Shown here piece by piece: positions 46,956 through 60,245 of a DNA stretch of 64,000 nucleotides. The translations under genes were made by a program, and so were the position numbers. The DNA comes from Alectoria sarmentosa (Eukaryota; Ascomycota; Lecanoromycetes; Lecanorales; Parmeliaceae). The notes below the pieces were generated by a model that saw only the letters and a program-made list of their open reading frames with translations, searched no databases and was not told where the DNA came from. How positions within the stretch are numbered: the first letter of the stretch is position 1; every line of letters starts with the position of its first letter. Location: positions 1 through 64,000 of the forward strand of contig WOGZ01000192.1 of NCBI GenBank assembly GCA_009733775.1. The letters run 5' to 3'.

Positions 46956-47978
46956 ATGGAGTACGGTCAGAAAGTAAAAGCGATTGAGAAAGAAGACCGA
47001 CCTGCTCAAGGCCCTTCTAACACTATTCCAAGGTATAGCCTCCCATCCAACGGTCTCCTTTCCCTCCTTCCCACCTCATGGGTTCCATACGCGGAACTGA
47101 TGCGGCTCGATCGCCCAGCTGGTCTCTATGCATTCTACGTCCCCTATTTGATCGGGCTCAGCTACGCCGCCCGTCTTGCTTCCCCGAGTCCCTCATTGGA
47201 AAATCTGTTCGCCTACAGTGTCCTGTTCCTCATTGGTAGCATCATCCTCCGTGGTGCCGCCTGTGCCTGGAATGACAATGTTGACCAAGACCTCGACCGC
47301 AAAATTACGCGCTGTTGCCTACGACCTATCGCTCGAGGCGCCGTTACTACCACTCAAGGCCATCTCTTCACAGCAGCCTTGACGCTCGCTGGAATGCCCT
47401 TGTTTCTGGCACTTCCGATTGAATGCGCGTACCATGCCATACCTGTCACGCTGCTATTCGCTTTGTACCCGTTTGCGAAGCGCGTGACAAATTATCCGCA
47501 GGTGGTGCTAGGCTTTCCGTTCGCTTGGGCGGTGTTGATGTGTTGCGCTGCTCTTGGAGTCGATCCGTTCGATGCGGAAGTCATGGTCCCCACCATGAGC
47601 TTGTTCGCCGCGAACGTACTTTGGACTATGATATACGACACCATCTACGCCCATCAGGATATCGAGGACGATGTCAAGGCCGGGGTGAAATCTATGGCAG
47701 TCCGTTTCGCCGACAGCACTAAGCTCCTCGTATCGTTTCTCGCAGTCGTTCAGGTTCTGCTACTTGCCGTGGCTGGCTGGGAGGCAGGGTTCGGCCTCTG
47801 CTATTTCGTCGGTACCTGCGTTTGTACATCGATCGCGTTGGCCGTTAAGATTACCAGGGTCAATCTCGAGGAGCCCGCTAGCTGTGCCTGGTGGTTTCAT
47901 CACGGGTTTTGGTTTGTGGGGGGAAGTGTTGTGATGGGCTTGTCTGGCGAATATTTGGCCAGGCAGAGAGGCTGGTAA
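46956..47978 (+). CDS. UbiA-family aromatic prenyltransferase
   Basis: Intronless, 340 aa, ATG in CACAATGG context, stop TAA. Multi-spanning membrane protein with the two Asp-rich motifs of UbiA/COQ2 enzymes: WNDNVDQDLDRKITR (about residues 106-120, NDxxDxxxD) and YDTIYAHQDIEDD (about 228-240). The N-terminal signature ELMRLDRPAGLYAFYVPYLIGL is also present. These bind Mg2+-diphosphate of the prenyl donor. No obvious mitochondrial presequence is visible, unlike true Coq2, so it more likely belongs to secondary (meroterpenoid) metabolism. It sits alone in a GC-normal island between two AT-rich RIP-affected blocks. A mutated partial copy lies 4.5 kb downstream. Confidence 0.93.
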   Translation: MEYGQKVKAIEKEDRPAQGPSNTIPRYSLPSNGLLSLLPTSWVPYAELMRLDRPAGLYAFYVPYLIGLSYAARLASPSPSLENLFAYSVLFLIGSIILRGAACAWNDNVDQDLDRKITRCCLRPIARGAVTTTQGHLFTAALTLAGMPLFLALPIECAYHAIPVTLLFALYPFAKRVTNYPQVVLGFPFAWAVLMCCAALGVDPFDAEVMVPTMSLFAANVLWTMIYDTIYAHQDIEDDVKAGVKSMAVRFADSTKLLVSFLAVVQVLLLAVAGWEAGFGLCYFVGTCVCTSIALAVKITRVNLEEPASCAWWFHHGFWFVGGSVVMGLSGEYLARQRGW

Positions 47979-48425
47979 ACAAGGGTCCTATGCCCTGAAC
48001 TCTTATAGATATAGCCTGTTGGTTCATCGACGTCTGTTCGCGCCCTGCTGTGTCTGACTTGAATGACCTGGTCTTGGCTTTGGAGTGTCAACGTACCCGG
48101 TTTATGCTCGTGGTAGTTGAAGAAGTGGCATGCTTCCGCAATCTTTTCTTGGGTTTAATATGTGGTGGGGGCGCGGGACTACCCAGTAGTAGAAAGCTTG
48201 CCAAGATTACCTAAAATACTTAAAATAGGCCCATATTGACATGGAAGAGCGACGCTACGGTGGTGCATGCCCTATATGAGGCAGATACGACCATCCGGCC
48301 TAATAGTCTTTATCCGTCACAGATCTTAAACTCAACTTGTCTCTTTCTCTAATAGAAATTCGAGGAATAAGATAGAGTAGCCATCAGGATATTTGAGAGA
48401 AAACAGATTGTTTATATGGCGATTA
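47979..48425. other. 3' flank of UbiA gene grading into AT-rich DNA
   Basis: GC-normal until about 48,400. No gene. Confidence 0.5.
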
Positions 48426-48967
48426 AAGTACATTATACATCATAATTAATTAGCATAACTAGTTAATTTATCGATGAAAAGTATATACGAGTTTATATCT
48501 CGTAAAGAGTTTTATATCTTATACACAGTTTTTATACTATATCGACTTTCACTGAATATTAACGTTCACGATGCGTTTGATATTATTATTATTCGATATT
48601 AAATGTATTTTAATCTCGTTTACTCGAGTGAGCGTTGTTATTTTATTAAAGATTTTATTGTAATTAAAATTTAATTTGTTGTTACGATTTTGTTTTTTAA
48701 ATTAATTTAATCGCGAACGTTAATAATTTATTAACTTTTAATTTTTTTTTAATAGTAAAAGCATAAGTGAAGAAAGAATAAAAACGCACGCGCAAATGAT
48801 AATAACGATAATTTCGACGTTATCGAATAAATAAATAAAAGTATAATATAAATATCGTCGTTAAAAGAATAAATAAATACGATATATAAGATTTAAATTT
48901 AAAAGTTATAAACATTTTATATAAAATTAAGATTTTTAATTTAAGATAAATAAGTAATTTTGATAAT

Positions 48968-49191
48968 TATTAAAGATTGTATATTGAATTTGAATAGCAT
49001 TTATATATGATTTAAATAAAATATTAATTATGTTATATTATAAATATATATTAATGTTAAAAAGTATATAAACGTCAAAACTCGGCGTTAATGCGCTATC
49101 GACGTTAAGTGTTAAATCGCGCTAAACTTAATCGAGTTGCGTATTAAAGAGAGATTAACTAAAAAAATAAACTAAGAGATTAAAATTATGA
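48968..49191. repeat. Solo LTR (or LTR remnant) of the Gypsy element
   Basis: About 224 bp clearly homologous, in the same orientation, to the LTRs at 56760-56985 and 63387-63612. The shared core includes AAAAAGTATATAAACGT and AATCGCG.TAAACT. It lacks the adjoining internal sequence seen beside the intact element, so it is probably a solo LTR. No clear target-site duplication. Confidence 0.75.
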
Positions 49192-51540
49192 TAACGATAA
49201 TTTAAATTATAACGTTAAATATCGTAATTTAATTTTATTAAAAATATTTTAAAAGTTTTAATTATTTACAAAATATTAAGATTTATAAAAATAAAAATAT
49301 TAATTTTGCGATTTTATTTTATTTAAAGATTTTATAAAACGATAATAAAGAATATAATAAAATTCAAATTTACAAAAACGAATTATGTTATTTTTTTATT
49401 AATGTTATTATTTTTAGAAATTCTTGATAATAAAAAACTTATAATTATTAAATATCGTCGTGTAAATTGTTATATATAATGATTAATAGTTAACAAATAT
49501 CGTAAAATTTTAAAAATGTGATAAGAAATCGTATTATATAAATAAAATAATAATAAATAAAGTAGAAACGATAATTAAAATCGTAATAATGAGATATAAA
49601 AACTTAACGTTATATTTTTTAAACTTTATAAACTTAACAATAAATATTATAATAATTATTTTCGATAAAAAAATAATAAAAATATCGAAAGTTTATAAAA
49701 TAACGTTAAAATTTAAAATTTAAAAAACTTACTTCGATTAAAGATAAACGACGTGATAATAAAAATGAAAACATTATTAAAAGTTATAATAATAATAAAT
49801 AAAATTTATATAAATTATTACATTATAAAAGATAAAGTTTATTATTAAAATTATATATAATTAATATAATAAATAAAGCATTATTTAATTTTATGTTATA
49901 AGTGATATAAAGTCGAATATAAATCTTATACGTAATGAAGAATATAATTACGATCGCACACAATTATAAAATTATGAAAATAATAAACCCTCGACTCTCA
50001 TCGAAAGATAAAAATATATTAATCGCGAAAGTATTTATAACTCGAATAATGATTTTAATAATTAAGTTTTTGAATATATATAAATAAATATTAACAGTTT
50101 AAAAGATAATAATTCGATTGTTATATAAAAATTAATGTTTATCAAGTTTTAAAAAGTTTTTACGAATTGAGAAAACATTTAAATAATATAAAATTAAAGA
50201 ATAACGTATTTCTTTTTCATTTAATCAATTGCATCGCGAAAACGTTAATAATATTAATTATTAATAACTTTATATAACTTGTTTAATTCGATCTCGATTT
50301 TTAGAAAATTAATATAATCGAGTTTTTTTTAGTTTATTCGCACTTCGAAGATTCTTCGTTATATATATCAAATCTTTTCTTTTTTAATAAAACGAATGCA
50401 TATCGTATATAAGAGAAAGAGCTTCGAAATTTATATAAAGATTTTCTTATTATCTTGAAATTGTTTCGCGCTTTTTCGATTATAATTTTATTATATCATT
50501 GTTGCGAAATATTATAATTTATGAGACGATATCGAAAATTTTATAATTTTCTCGCAAAAATCGCGAAAAATCGCGTATTTCAATCGCGTGTTTATTAAAT
50601 TCATTATTTCAAAACTTTCGTATATTCGTTAACTTTAAAAATTATATATATGAATATTAATATACACAATTAATTTTTATAAAAGTTTTAATGTGTTTAA
50701 TATTGTAATAATTAAATAATATATATCGTAAATTATATATATCGTCGCGAAGTCTCACACACAAATCGTATCGTGAAATAATAATTATATAAGATAATTG
50801 AAATATAAAAACGCACAATTAATAATAATTAATTTAATAATTATAATATATAATTTCATAAAGATCGAATATGTGTGCGTAAAGAAATAAAAGTTATAAT
50901 GTGAAAGAATAGATTTTCATTTTCGAGTGCGGATAGATTAAAAAAAAACTTTATTATATAGCGATAAAAAACTCTTTTATTTGCAATAATTATTATTATA
51001 ATTTCTTATTTATAATAATAAAAAACTCTTTTATTTATATTAAAATTTTTATTTATAACGATAAAAGACTTTTTTATTATTATTATTATTTTATTATTAT
51101 TATTATTATTATAATATTTTATTTATTAAATTATATATATATTTATTTATTTATTTATTTACGTCGTCGTAGCGATACACGTTATATAAAAAATACGTTA
51201 TATAAAAGTAACTTTCAAAACTTACGATTTAATTTTAACAAAAATTTAAAATAAATGTAAACTTTAATTTAAAGAATTATGTTATTAAATAAAATATGTT
51301 TTATATAATAAAGTCGTTTTTTTACGATTTTTCGATATTATATATATATAAAAATAAATATATATAAAATATACGATCGATTTTTTTAAGTGTGTGACAT
51401 TTTTAATAATTAAATCACACGAACTAATTATCTTCTCGCGCATTATTTTTATATATAAATTACGATTTATATTTAATCTTTTAAAATAATTATCATATTT
51501 ATACGATTATATTTATAATTATCAAATTTATAACTATCTC

Positions 51541-51665
51541 ATTTATATTTAATTATAATTATCACATTTATATTTAATTATAATTATTACATTTATATTT
51601 AATTATAATTATCACATTTATATTTAATTATAATTATCACATTTATATTTAATTATAATTATTAT
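51541..51665. repeat. 25-bp tandem repeat, five copies
   Basis: Unit starts atttatatttaattataatt and ends atcac or attac; five head-to-tail copies with single-base differences. Confidence 0.9.
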
Positions 51666-51874
51666 ATTTATATGATTATATTTATATTTAATATATTTCA
51701 TTTTACATTTTACATTAAATTTTATTTTATAATAACAAATTATCGAATTATATTTTTATTTATAATAAATTATCGAATTATACTTTTTTTTTAATAATAA
51801 AATATAATTTAATAATTTAAAATATGAAAATATAATAAACGTATAATTTAAAATATAAAGTAATAATTTGTTTT

Positions 51875-52348
51875 CATTTTTTCACGATAGTTTTAACGCT
51901 CGCTAAAACGCTTTTATTTTTAACATTTTCGATTAAATACGCGTATTATATCATATTTATTATAATATTATTCGCTTTATATTCGTTTATAAAACGCGTA
52001 ATAAATTATTCGCAAATAATGTTAAATTTTTTTATTCGCTTAAACGATATTAATGTGCTGCATTATTTTTAAAATCGATTTCTTTAATGCGAAAATAATA
52101 ATTCTCATCATAAACTTGTTCGTTACAAACGTATTTTAAATTATAATTTACAACATTATTTACGTTTATTAAAATATCAAAAGCGATGTCAAGGCCGAAA
52201 TGAAATTTATGATAATTCGTTTCGTCGATAACATTAAGCTCTTCATATCGTCTCTCGTAATAATTCAAGTTCTGCTATTTGTCGTAACTGATCGAAAAAC
52301 AGGGTTCGGCCTCTGCTATTTCGTCGGTACCTGCGTTTATACAACGAT
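51875..52348 (+). pseudogene. RIP-mutated partial copy of the UbiA prenyltransferase gene
   Basis: This stretch aligns base by base with 47361-47833 of the intact UbiA gene (offset about 4514-4515). Nearly all differences are C-to-T or G-to-A, and CpG cytosines are largely kept. Examples: ACGCTCGCTGGAATGCC in the gene is ACGCTCGCTAAAACGCT here; CAAGGCCGGGGTGAAATC is CAAGGCCGAAATGAAATT. Mutation is heavy on the left and stops near 52,303, after which about 38 bp are identical. The frame is broken by many stops. The copy covers roughly the second half of the gene, begins and ends abruptly, and is in the same orientation as the intact gene. Confidence 0.93.
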
Positions 52349-52730
52349 GTTAATGTCCTTAGTGTATTGCCGCTTGCGGAACTTCACCGCAATCTACTCA
52401 CTACCTTAAGCAATGATGTGGTTCCTCGCTGATGCGAGTCGTCCCTGCCGGGGTCGCACTCACCAAGTGTGTGCAAGCCTTCCTTCTCCCTTGACATTTT
52501 GTTGGAATCCAGAGCTTGGAAAAGTTCGACTTTCTCATTGTTTCGATATAGTCATGAGCCAAAGAAGGACAAGAATATTGCAACTGTGTTGAGCTATCTT
52601 ATGCTATATTAATAATACAATAATGGCCCTTGACTATACCTTTGAGGACAATCCTCAAAGGTCTAGTTTTCAGGCCGCGCCTACCCCCTGCTCCTCGACA
52701 TATCAAGATCTGAGGTGATCTCACATGCAA
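52349..52730. other. Intergenic, GC-normal, 3' flank of NADase gene
   Basis: No gene seen. Confidence 0.5.
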
Positions 52731-53545
52731 TCAAAGTCCACAGTCACCTCCATTGCCCGCGCCAGGCACGAGACTACTGATGTTTACTCTCTCCAAGTAT
52801 CCCTCTTGCAACAGCGTTAAGATGTTACCCGTTGCTCCAACATAGAATTGCGCTCCCAAACCCGGCTGACCAAACCATGGCGCGATAGGTCCGCCCTCAA
52901 CCTCGAATGATGTGATGACGGTGTAGATGTGGTAATTGTACGGATCCTGACTCGAGCCTGCTGGAGCGTCGAGGTTGTTCGGGGGCAATGCGCGCTGTGA
53001 GTAGGGCGCATCTGCTGCAGAAACGTATGTGCCTTTGTAATACATGAGTCAACTAGAGCGCGGATCGGGGTTAAGGTTCAGTCATACCGTACTCGCTCCC
53101 AAAGCGATCCACCTTGGTCCCATTCTGCAGTGTCATGTTTCCCAAGATAGGCTGGCCAGCAACGTTCAGCTGGAATCCATTCTGTGGTGGGTAGACGTAG
53201 TATCCATCTTCGTCAGTCCACTGCTTGAGGAAGTCTCCTGGGGTCTGACCGCCAAAGCGGTCGTAGTCCGACACGAAGCTAAGAAGAGGAAATTTTTTGG
53301 GAAGAACCGTGGGGCCGAGCCGAGGATCGTTGCAAATATATGAGGCTCCCGAACTCCCTGTGTCGTTCGTGCCATTACAATTACAGGTATCGAATGCACT
53401 CAAGAGAGGTAGCTGAGGAAGACGTGAGCGAGTGACATCATCGGAGCAGTATTGAGGACTTTACCTTTTGCGTGAAAAGTCCCACTCTGCTAGCGCTTGC
53501 GATGCTCACGAGCTTGAGAAGAAGGAGAAGGAATTGCCAGCGCAT
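52731..53545 (-). CDS. Secreted TNT-domain NAD glycohydrolase (fungal NADase family)
   Basis: Three exons: 53465-53545, 53088-53412, 52731-53032; introns 52 and 55 nt; 235 aa. A clear signal peptide (about 1-19, leucine-rich core) is present. The N-terminal part carries paired Cys residues (CNCN, later C before NDPRLG) as in the disulfide-bonded 'thumb' of fungal NADases. The C-terminal TNT fold (about 105-235) shows the YPPQNGF entry, the RFGSEYG motif (completed by splicing), RALPP, and FGQPGLGAQF, which should carry the conserved Arg and Gln of the active site. Enzymes of this family, known from mould conidia, hydrolyse NAD+ to nicotinamide and ADP-ribose outside the cell. The assignment is by motif only; whether it acts on hosts or competitors is unknown. 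It is the only gene in its island. Confidence 0.88.
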
Positions 53546-54190
53546 TTTGGACGGTTCCCTACGAGATGCAAATTGGAAAGATGAGGGTGAGAAAAGAGTA
53601 AGTCGCAGGGCAATAAATACAAGTCGAGCTCATTCTTCTTCTTCTCCGAAGGGAGCAAAACGCATACCGTGCGGCTCTATAGGGTGAAGTTGCAGAAGTG
53701 TCCGCTCAATTTGACCACGGACTCCACCCGGTACATAGGCGAAACGATGCGGGATGGCATCAAACTTTGCATGCTAAGCGCTCAAAGCATCTGTTTCTCT
53801 GCTCACCTAGGTATTACCCATCGAGTCCGTTCCCGTTCCCAACGCGGCAGTACTAAAAGCATCTGCGTTTAAAATTCACCCTTGGTAGCCAGTGGTGACT
53901 GCACGCCTACTGTACAACGTCCCATATTCCACGTAGGTACATGAAATGATGCAGAAAGTCTCGGTCAGTCCGCAAGGCGAGCAGGTGATTCTTGTCTTGG
54001 GCAGCAGTGTCTGCTTCCGAAGTTGTGGTAACGAGTTAAAACGTCAGATTTAAAAGGCTGGAATGCGCGATTGCGAAGAAATCAAAGTTTAAATACGCAA
54101 GCGGATGATGTTGAATTTAAATTGATACGCTAATATTATTGCTCGTTGTCGAGTGAAAGAATTCATTTCAGAAGTATTTAGGTGAAATGC
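53546..54190. other. Promoter flank of NADase gene, grading into AT-rich DNA
   Basis: No gene supported. GC-normal to about 54,100, then AT-rich. Confidence 0.5.
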
Positions 54191-56759
54191 TACTTTAATA
54201 TTAAGTTTTTATATTATTAAATAAAGTTCGAATTCGTTAAATAAAATAAAAATGTTAAAATCGATTCAATCGATTTAAATATATCGTTATTCAAATATTT
54301 ATATAATGAAATATTTTCTTTAAAGATTTAAAATTATAATAATTAAATTCGAATATTTAAAATATTTTTTATAAAACGTAATATATAAAATATTATAAAA
54401 AAAACTAAGAAATATTCGAGCGACAATAAAAAAAACATAATAAAATATTTATAAATTATTAAATTATTATAATATTAATAATTAATGTAAAAAAAAACGT
54501 AATAAAATTATATAAATTATATATATTTATATAAAAACGTATAAAACGAATTGAAACGACTTTTTAAAATAAATAATAAAAGTTTTTTATTATTTATTTT
54601 ATAATAATTTTTCGATTATATTAAAAATAACGATAAATTTATCGATAAAATAACGATAATTTTAAAATAATTAAGCGAGAAAATTTATAATTTCGTATTA
54701 AATATAAAGTTATCGAATATATATTATATTATAATAATCGTAAATATAAATTAAGAAAACGAATATAATATAATAAAATACACTTTAATTTTAAGTCGAT
54801 ATTTTTATTATAATATTAATTTTAAAATAGTTTTATACGATAAAATAAAATATTAAACGTAAAAGTAACTTAAATATCGTTAATACGAAAAGAAATCGCG
54901 ATAATAAACAAAATTAAAAAGTCGTTTAATAAATAATAATTTCGCAAACGTCGAATATTTTAAATATAATAAAAAAGATTAATATAAATCAAATTATTTT
55001 AATTTCAAAAAAGGCGAATAAAAACGATATTTTAAAATTAAAAGATAATCGTAAAACCCTCAAAAAGTTTACGATTCGCTTTTTTAAGTGAAAAAATAAA
55101 GTCGCTATCGCGGCAAAAAAAAAGAAAATAATAATATAAAAAATATATCTCATAAGAAACGTATTTAAATGATTGTTTATCGTAAATAAATTATAATTTT
55201 TTTTAAATAAATTATCGACTCGAGAATTATACGTTATATAATAGTTTAAAAAAATTTATTCGTTAATATAACTCATTACGATAAAATAATAAAGTTCGAT
55301 AATTAACGCAAATTATTATATAAACTTATAAATATATAAACGATATTCGTATACGAGTTAATCGTTAAATATAGATTTTAAAAAATGTAATTATATATCG
55401 AATATAGAAATTAATTTATTATTTATTATCGCTTTAAATAAACGTAAATTTTTAATATATTTCGATAATGAAATAATATAAATTATTTATAAAAAAACGA
55501 ATAATGTCGTCGCTTTTAATTATTCAAAAAATAATTTTTATAAATTAACGAATTGAAATTTATATAAAACATTTATAATAAACGATAAAATAATCGTAAT
55601 TATTACGAAATTTTTATTTAAACGTAAATACTTTATTTTTATAACATTTAAATTAATATATTAACGATTTAATTATTTAAAAATATATAAATTAAGAATT
55701 TACATTTATGCTCATAAAATAAGTCGATTTGAAATTTAAAAAAATTTCGATTGCGATGTGTATAATGTTACGAAAATAATTAAAATTATTAATAAAATTT
55801 TTTATATAAAAATTACGATACTTGAAATAAAAATATATATCGATTTTTGAAATAAGTTTTTTATTAATAACACTATACGAAAATACGTATTTTTTATATC
55901 GCTTATTAATAAAATAATTAAATAAGTAATAATGTAATTTATTATATTTAAAATCGAAATTTACAATTTTTGAACTTACGAGATTAAATATTTATTAATC
56001 AAAAATAAGAAATAAATAATATATATGCGTATTAACAATTAAAAAATTATTATTTTATAACGAGATTATTATAAATTTATAACTTTTAAATCGATTGATT
56101 AAAAAAGAAAATAAAAGTAATATAATAATAATTTCTTTATAATTAGCAATTTAAATAAAATAATTTAAATATTTTTAAAATATTAAAATTATTTCATTAA
56201 TTAATATATAAAAAATAAAAATAAAAATAAAAATGTTTATTTATTGTAATTAATAATATATAATAAAGAAAAAAAGTTTAAAATTAACGTTAAAAGATGT
56301 TTATATATATATTGTTTATAAAATTTCTTTTTAAATATTACAAAATAAGAAATTTAATTCGTAAAAAGAGATATAAATTTATAAAGGTTTATACGTAATT
56401 ATATAAATTTTTCAAAACTATTTAATGCGAAATTATGATTTATTATCAACTTTTTAATTTAATTTTTTTCAATTAATCTTTTTAAATAAATAAATATATT
56501 TAAATTTAATAAATCTTTTATTTAAAGTCGCATAATTTTATTATAATCTCTTTTTCATTTATATAAAAATAAATATTTTATATAATTGAATACGATTTTA
56601 TTAAATTATTTTATTTAATAATATAAAAAATATATATAATTTATAAAATAAAAGAAAAATATATTTCGTTATTATTAAATATAAATTTATAAAATTTTTA
56701 TATATATCATATTTTTATTTTCTTTATTAATATATTATAATTATTTATATTTTTTTTAT
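54191..56759. other. AT-rich RIP-affected block, unclassified
   Basis: No intact frame. Probably an older transposon upstream of the Gypsy insertion; I could not match it to a class. Confidence 0.6.
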
Positions 56760-56985
56760 TGTTAAAAATTATACATTGAACTTGAATAGCATTTATATAT
56801 AATTTAAATAAAATATTAATTATACTATATTACAAGTGCATATTAATGTCAAAAAGTATATAAACGTCAAGGCTCGACATTAATGCGTTATCGACGTTAA
56901 ATGTTAAATCGCGTTAAACTCAATCGAATTGCGCATTAAAAAGAGACTGATTAAAAAAATAAATTAATAAACTAAAATTATAACA
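56760..56985. repeat. LTR (3' LTR in element orientation)
   Basis: Begins TG and ends CA on the plus strand; same length as the partner at 63387. Confidence 0.88.
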
Positions 56986-59972
56986 CTACCCCTCTTCTCA
57001 AATTCGACATATTCTTATAACGAAATAAAATTGTTTATATTTTGAAAGTTCTTTAATATTATACAAATCAACGATGTTTTATATAAAATTGAAATCATTT
57101 TTTTAATTGTGAAAATTCAATTTATTAATCCTAATTCAATCCTTCTGAACGAGCACACGAAAATTATTCATTAATATAATAATTAATGATTTTCAACCTT
57201 CAAATGTTTGAAAAAACGAATGTAATTTTGATTTATCTGAATTGAAATAATGAAAATTCGCTATCAAATCTGAGCAGTTAACTGCATAAGTGTATAAATA
57301 TCATTTAAAATCGTCGACGTGCCCGATTCATTTGAATTTATACATTAAACACCTCTTTTTTTTCGTGATCGAATTCTTTTTTCATTTATCGATTTAAAAA
57401 TTAATAATTTTATTCACGAAGTGATTCGCTTTTTTTTTGTCGATGTTTATAAAAAAAGAGAGCGATTTTGTTTGATTTAATAAAGAATTATTATTATTCA
57501 AATGTAATAATTATAAATGAAAAACAAAGAAAATATTCATTTCTTTTAATAAATTTAACTCGTATATTATATTATTAATAACTTTAATTATTTTAAAAGG
57601 ACTTATATTTTTATAATTTAACGACTTGCTCGATTAATTTATTTTGATGTTTTTAACGTTCAACATTATCATATCTTTCTTCTTAAATTGAAATGTTAAT
57701 AATCGATAACGATTCGTTTACTCTATTATTAATGCCTACAATTATTTAAATTTTTCTTTAAAAAACAATCGTAAATTTTTGATCTTTTCGATAAACTTGT
57801 TAACGATAATCATTTCTTTTTTAAATCTTTAAGTGAAATTAATGTTTTATAACGTCGATAATTTAAGATCGTTTTTTAATATATATTTTTTAATAATCAA
57901 AAATGAAGCAATTTTAATAAAGACATTTTTATTTCAATTAATCTCGAACTCAATAATCGATAAAAAGTTAACTTAATTATCTTGATTATAATTAACATAA
58001 ATACGTAAATATTATTATAAAATTACATTAACGCTTTTTGTTTAATCATCTATTTCAAAGTGAAACGTTAAAAACAATTTTAACTTAATGTTAATGCGTT
58101 AACAAAGTCTTCTTCAAAAATAAATAATGAATTAAATTTTACGATTCAATATAATTATGATTAAATAATTTTTCTTTCGTCAAATTCATTCGATAAATAT
58201 TTATATTATTACTTCAATCTTTAAAAAATCAAAAGAAATAATTTTTTTTTTGAATAATCTATTCACGATAATTATTATATGTTTAAATTTGCGATTAAAC
58301 TTAAAATAAATAAATAACGAAATGATAAAGTTCACGAATATGTTTTATCAATATCGATTTGAAATGAAAAATAATTTCAAAAGATCTTATTTATCTTTTT
58401 TATAAATCTTTGATCTTTTGCATATATGATAACTTTTTATATATCGAATTATCATATTGATCATCTTTGATTAATAATAATGATAATTTATTTTATTATA
58501 AATTGATAATTTTTTCGCATATTCGTCTGATAAAAACTCGTAAATATATTTAATAATTTTGATTTTAAATTTAAAATAATCAAAAACGTATAATTTAAAA
58601 TCAATATAAAGCATTTGATTATAAATTTCGCAATTATTTAATTCGAATCTTACTTTCTCTTTTATAAGATTATAAAAGATTTTTAATTAATTAACGATTT
58701 TGATCGTTATAATGCGTTATATTATATCATCGTTTTCGTATCCTTTTTTTATCACAATCAATAAATCAAATGTTACGACGAAAATTATTGATTTTTTAAA
58801 GACTTTTCAATAAATCTCAAAATATCAAATAACGATTCTTTTAATGACTTTTCATTATTAATATTTATTTTATAAAGATTATATATCATTAATACAAATT
58901 CAAAAATTAAGATTTTTTGTTTATTTAGTAATATGAGAGCAAGATTTACTATTTATTTAACATCTTCATTCAAATTGTTTCGCTTTAACATTAATTAATA
59001 TTAATACTTATAACGATCATTATTATCGTTCTCTAATAAATCGCTTATTTTTCGAATGAAATTATTAAGTTTTATTTCTTATTTATTTGATTTATATAAA
59101 ATCTTGAAATTAAATTTAAAAAGAAATTCGATTCATTTAATTTAACGATAATTAAGCTATTTAATAATCATAAAATATTTCAAATTCTTATAATCAATAA
59201 AAATTTTGATGAGATTTTTTATTAAAATGTTAATCAGCTTCGAGCGTCATTTCTCGAAAACACGTATAATAATCAATAATTCTTTATCATAAATTTCGTA
59301 ATTATATTCTTAAAAAGATATTTTTTTTAAGAAAAAGATAATCGAATATAATTTTTCGTTTTTCTCTTTTTAAGAAAAAATAATAATTATTATATAATCG
59401 AATATATTAATTTTAAATTAAATATTCTTATCGAGATCGAAATAAATTAAAATTAATACGATGATAAACGCCTTCTTTAAATCCTCGAACGATTATTATT
59501 TAAAACTATTTACTATTCAAAGAAAAATGAAGAATTTTTAATTCTTCTTCATTAAATTTAACAAAAACGTTATTATTTTAAAATAATCGTGTATAAATCT
59601 TTTATAAAAATTAACAAATTTCAAAAATGTTTACACATCTTTAACGTATTTAAACGTCTTTTAATTAATGATAATCTCAATCTTCTTTAAATTTATTTTC
59701 AATTTTATTAATTTTAAATATTTCACTTCTTTAACGTGAAATTAATATTTATTAATATTTAAATATAAATTTACTTATTTAAACTTTTCGAGAACCTTTT
59801 TTATATATTTAATATATTTCTCTTTATTATTATTATATATCAAAATATTATTTAAATATATTAAGCAAAAGTCGTTTAAATATTTTCATAAAATTTTATT
59901 AATAAATGTTTAAAATGTGTTAAATGTATTATAAAGTTCGAACGACATTATCACATATTCGAATAAATTATA

Positions 59973-60245
59973 TCATATAAAAAACGCAATTTTTTTTTCA
60001 TCTCCTTTTTTCATACGAATTTCATTAAAAATTACGATAATGTTAAATTTATTAAAAATCTTTATAACGCACAACTTAATTAAAATTTCTTTTATCAATA
60101 AAAACGCATTACAATTTTTGATAATCAAAAAATTTAAAACACGATAATTAATATAAATACGAAATTCTTCGTTAGATTTTTTGACGATAAATATTAATGT
60201 TATATAAGAGAATGTGCTCGATTTAATATATCTTTTATCAAACAT
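59973..60245 (-). pseudogene. Gypsy reverse transcriptase remnant
   Basis: 90 codons stay open with RT-like motifs (RIYINYRVLN; KFNIIVIFNEIRM) despite RIP. Residues that would be His, Arg or Trp in an intact RT are mostly replaced by Ile, Asn, Lys or stop-prone codons, as RIP predicts. Not functional. Confidence 0.8.

Larger units (their letters stand above)
48426..51874. other. AT-rich RIP-affected block
   Basis: About 3.4 kb with almost no Cs outside CpG and no protein-coding frame. It contains one LTR copy (48968-49191) and a 25-bp tandem repeat (51541-51665), both listed separately. The rest is probably decayed transposon sequence I cannot classify. Confidence 0.7.

Noticed and set aside
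51541..51665. Five regular repeats considered as a CRISPR-like array
   Set aside because: Head-to-tail tandem units without spacers in a eukaryotic AT-rich region.
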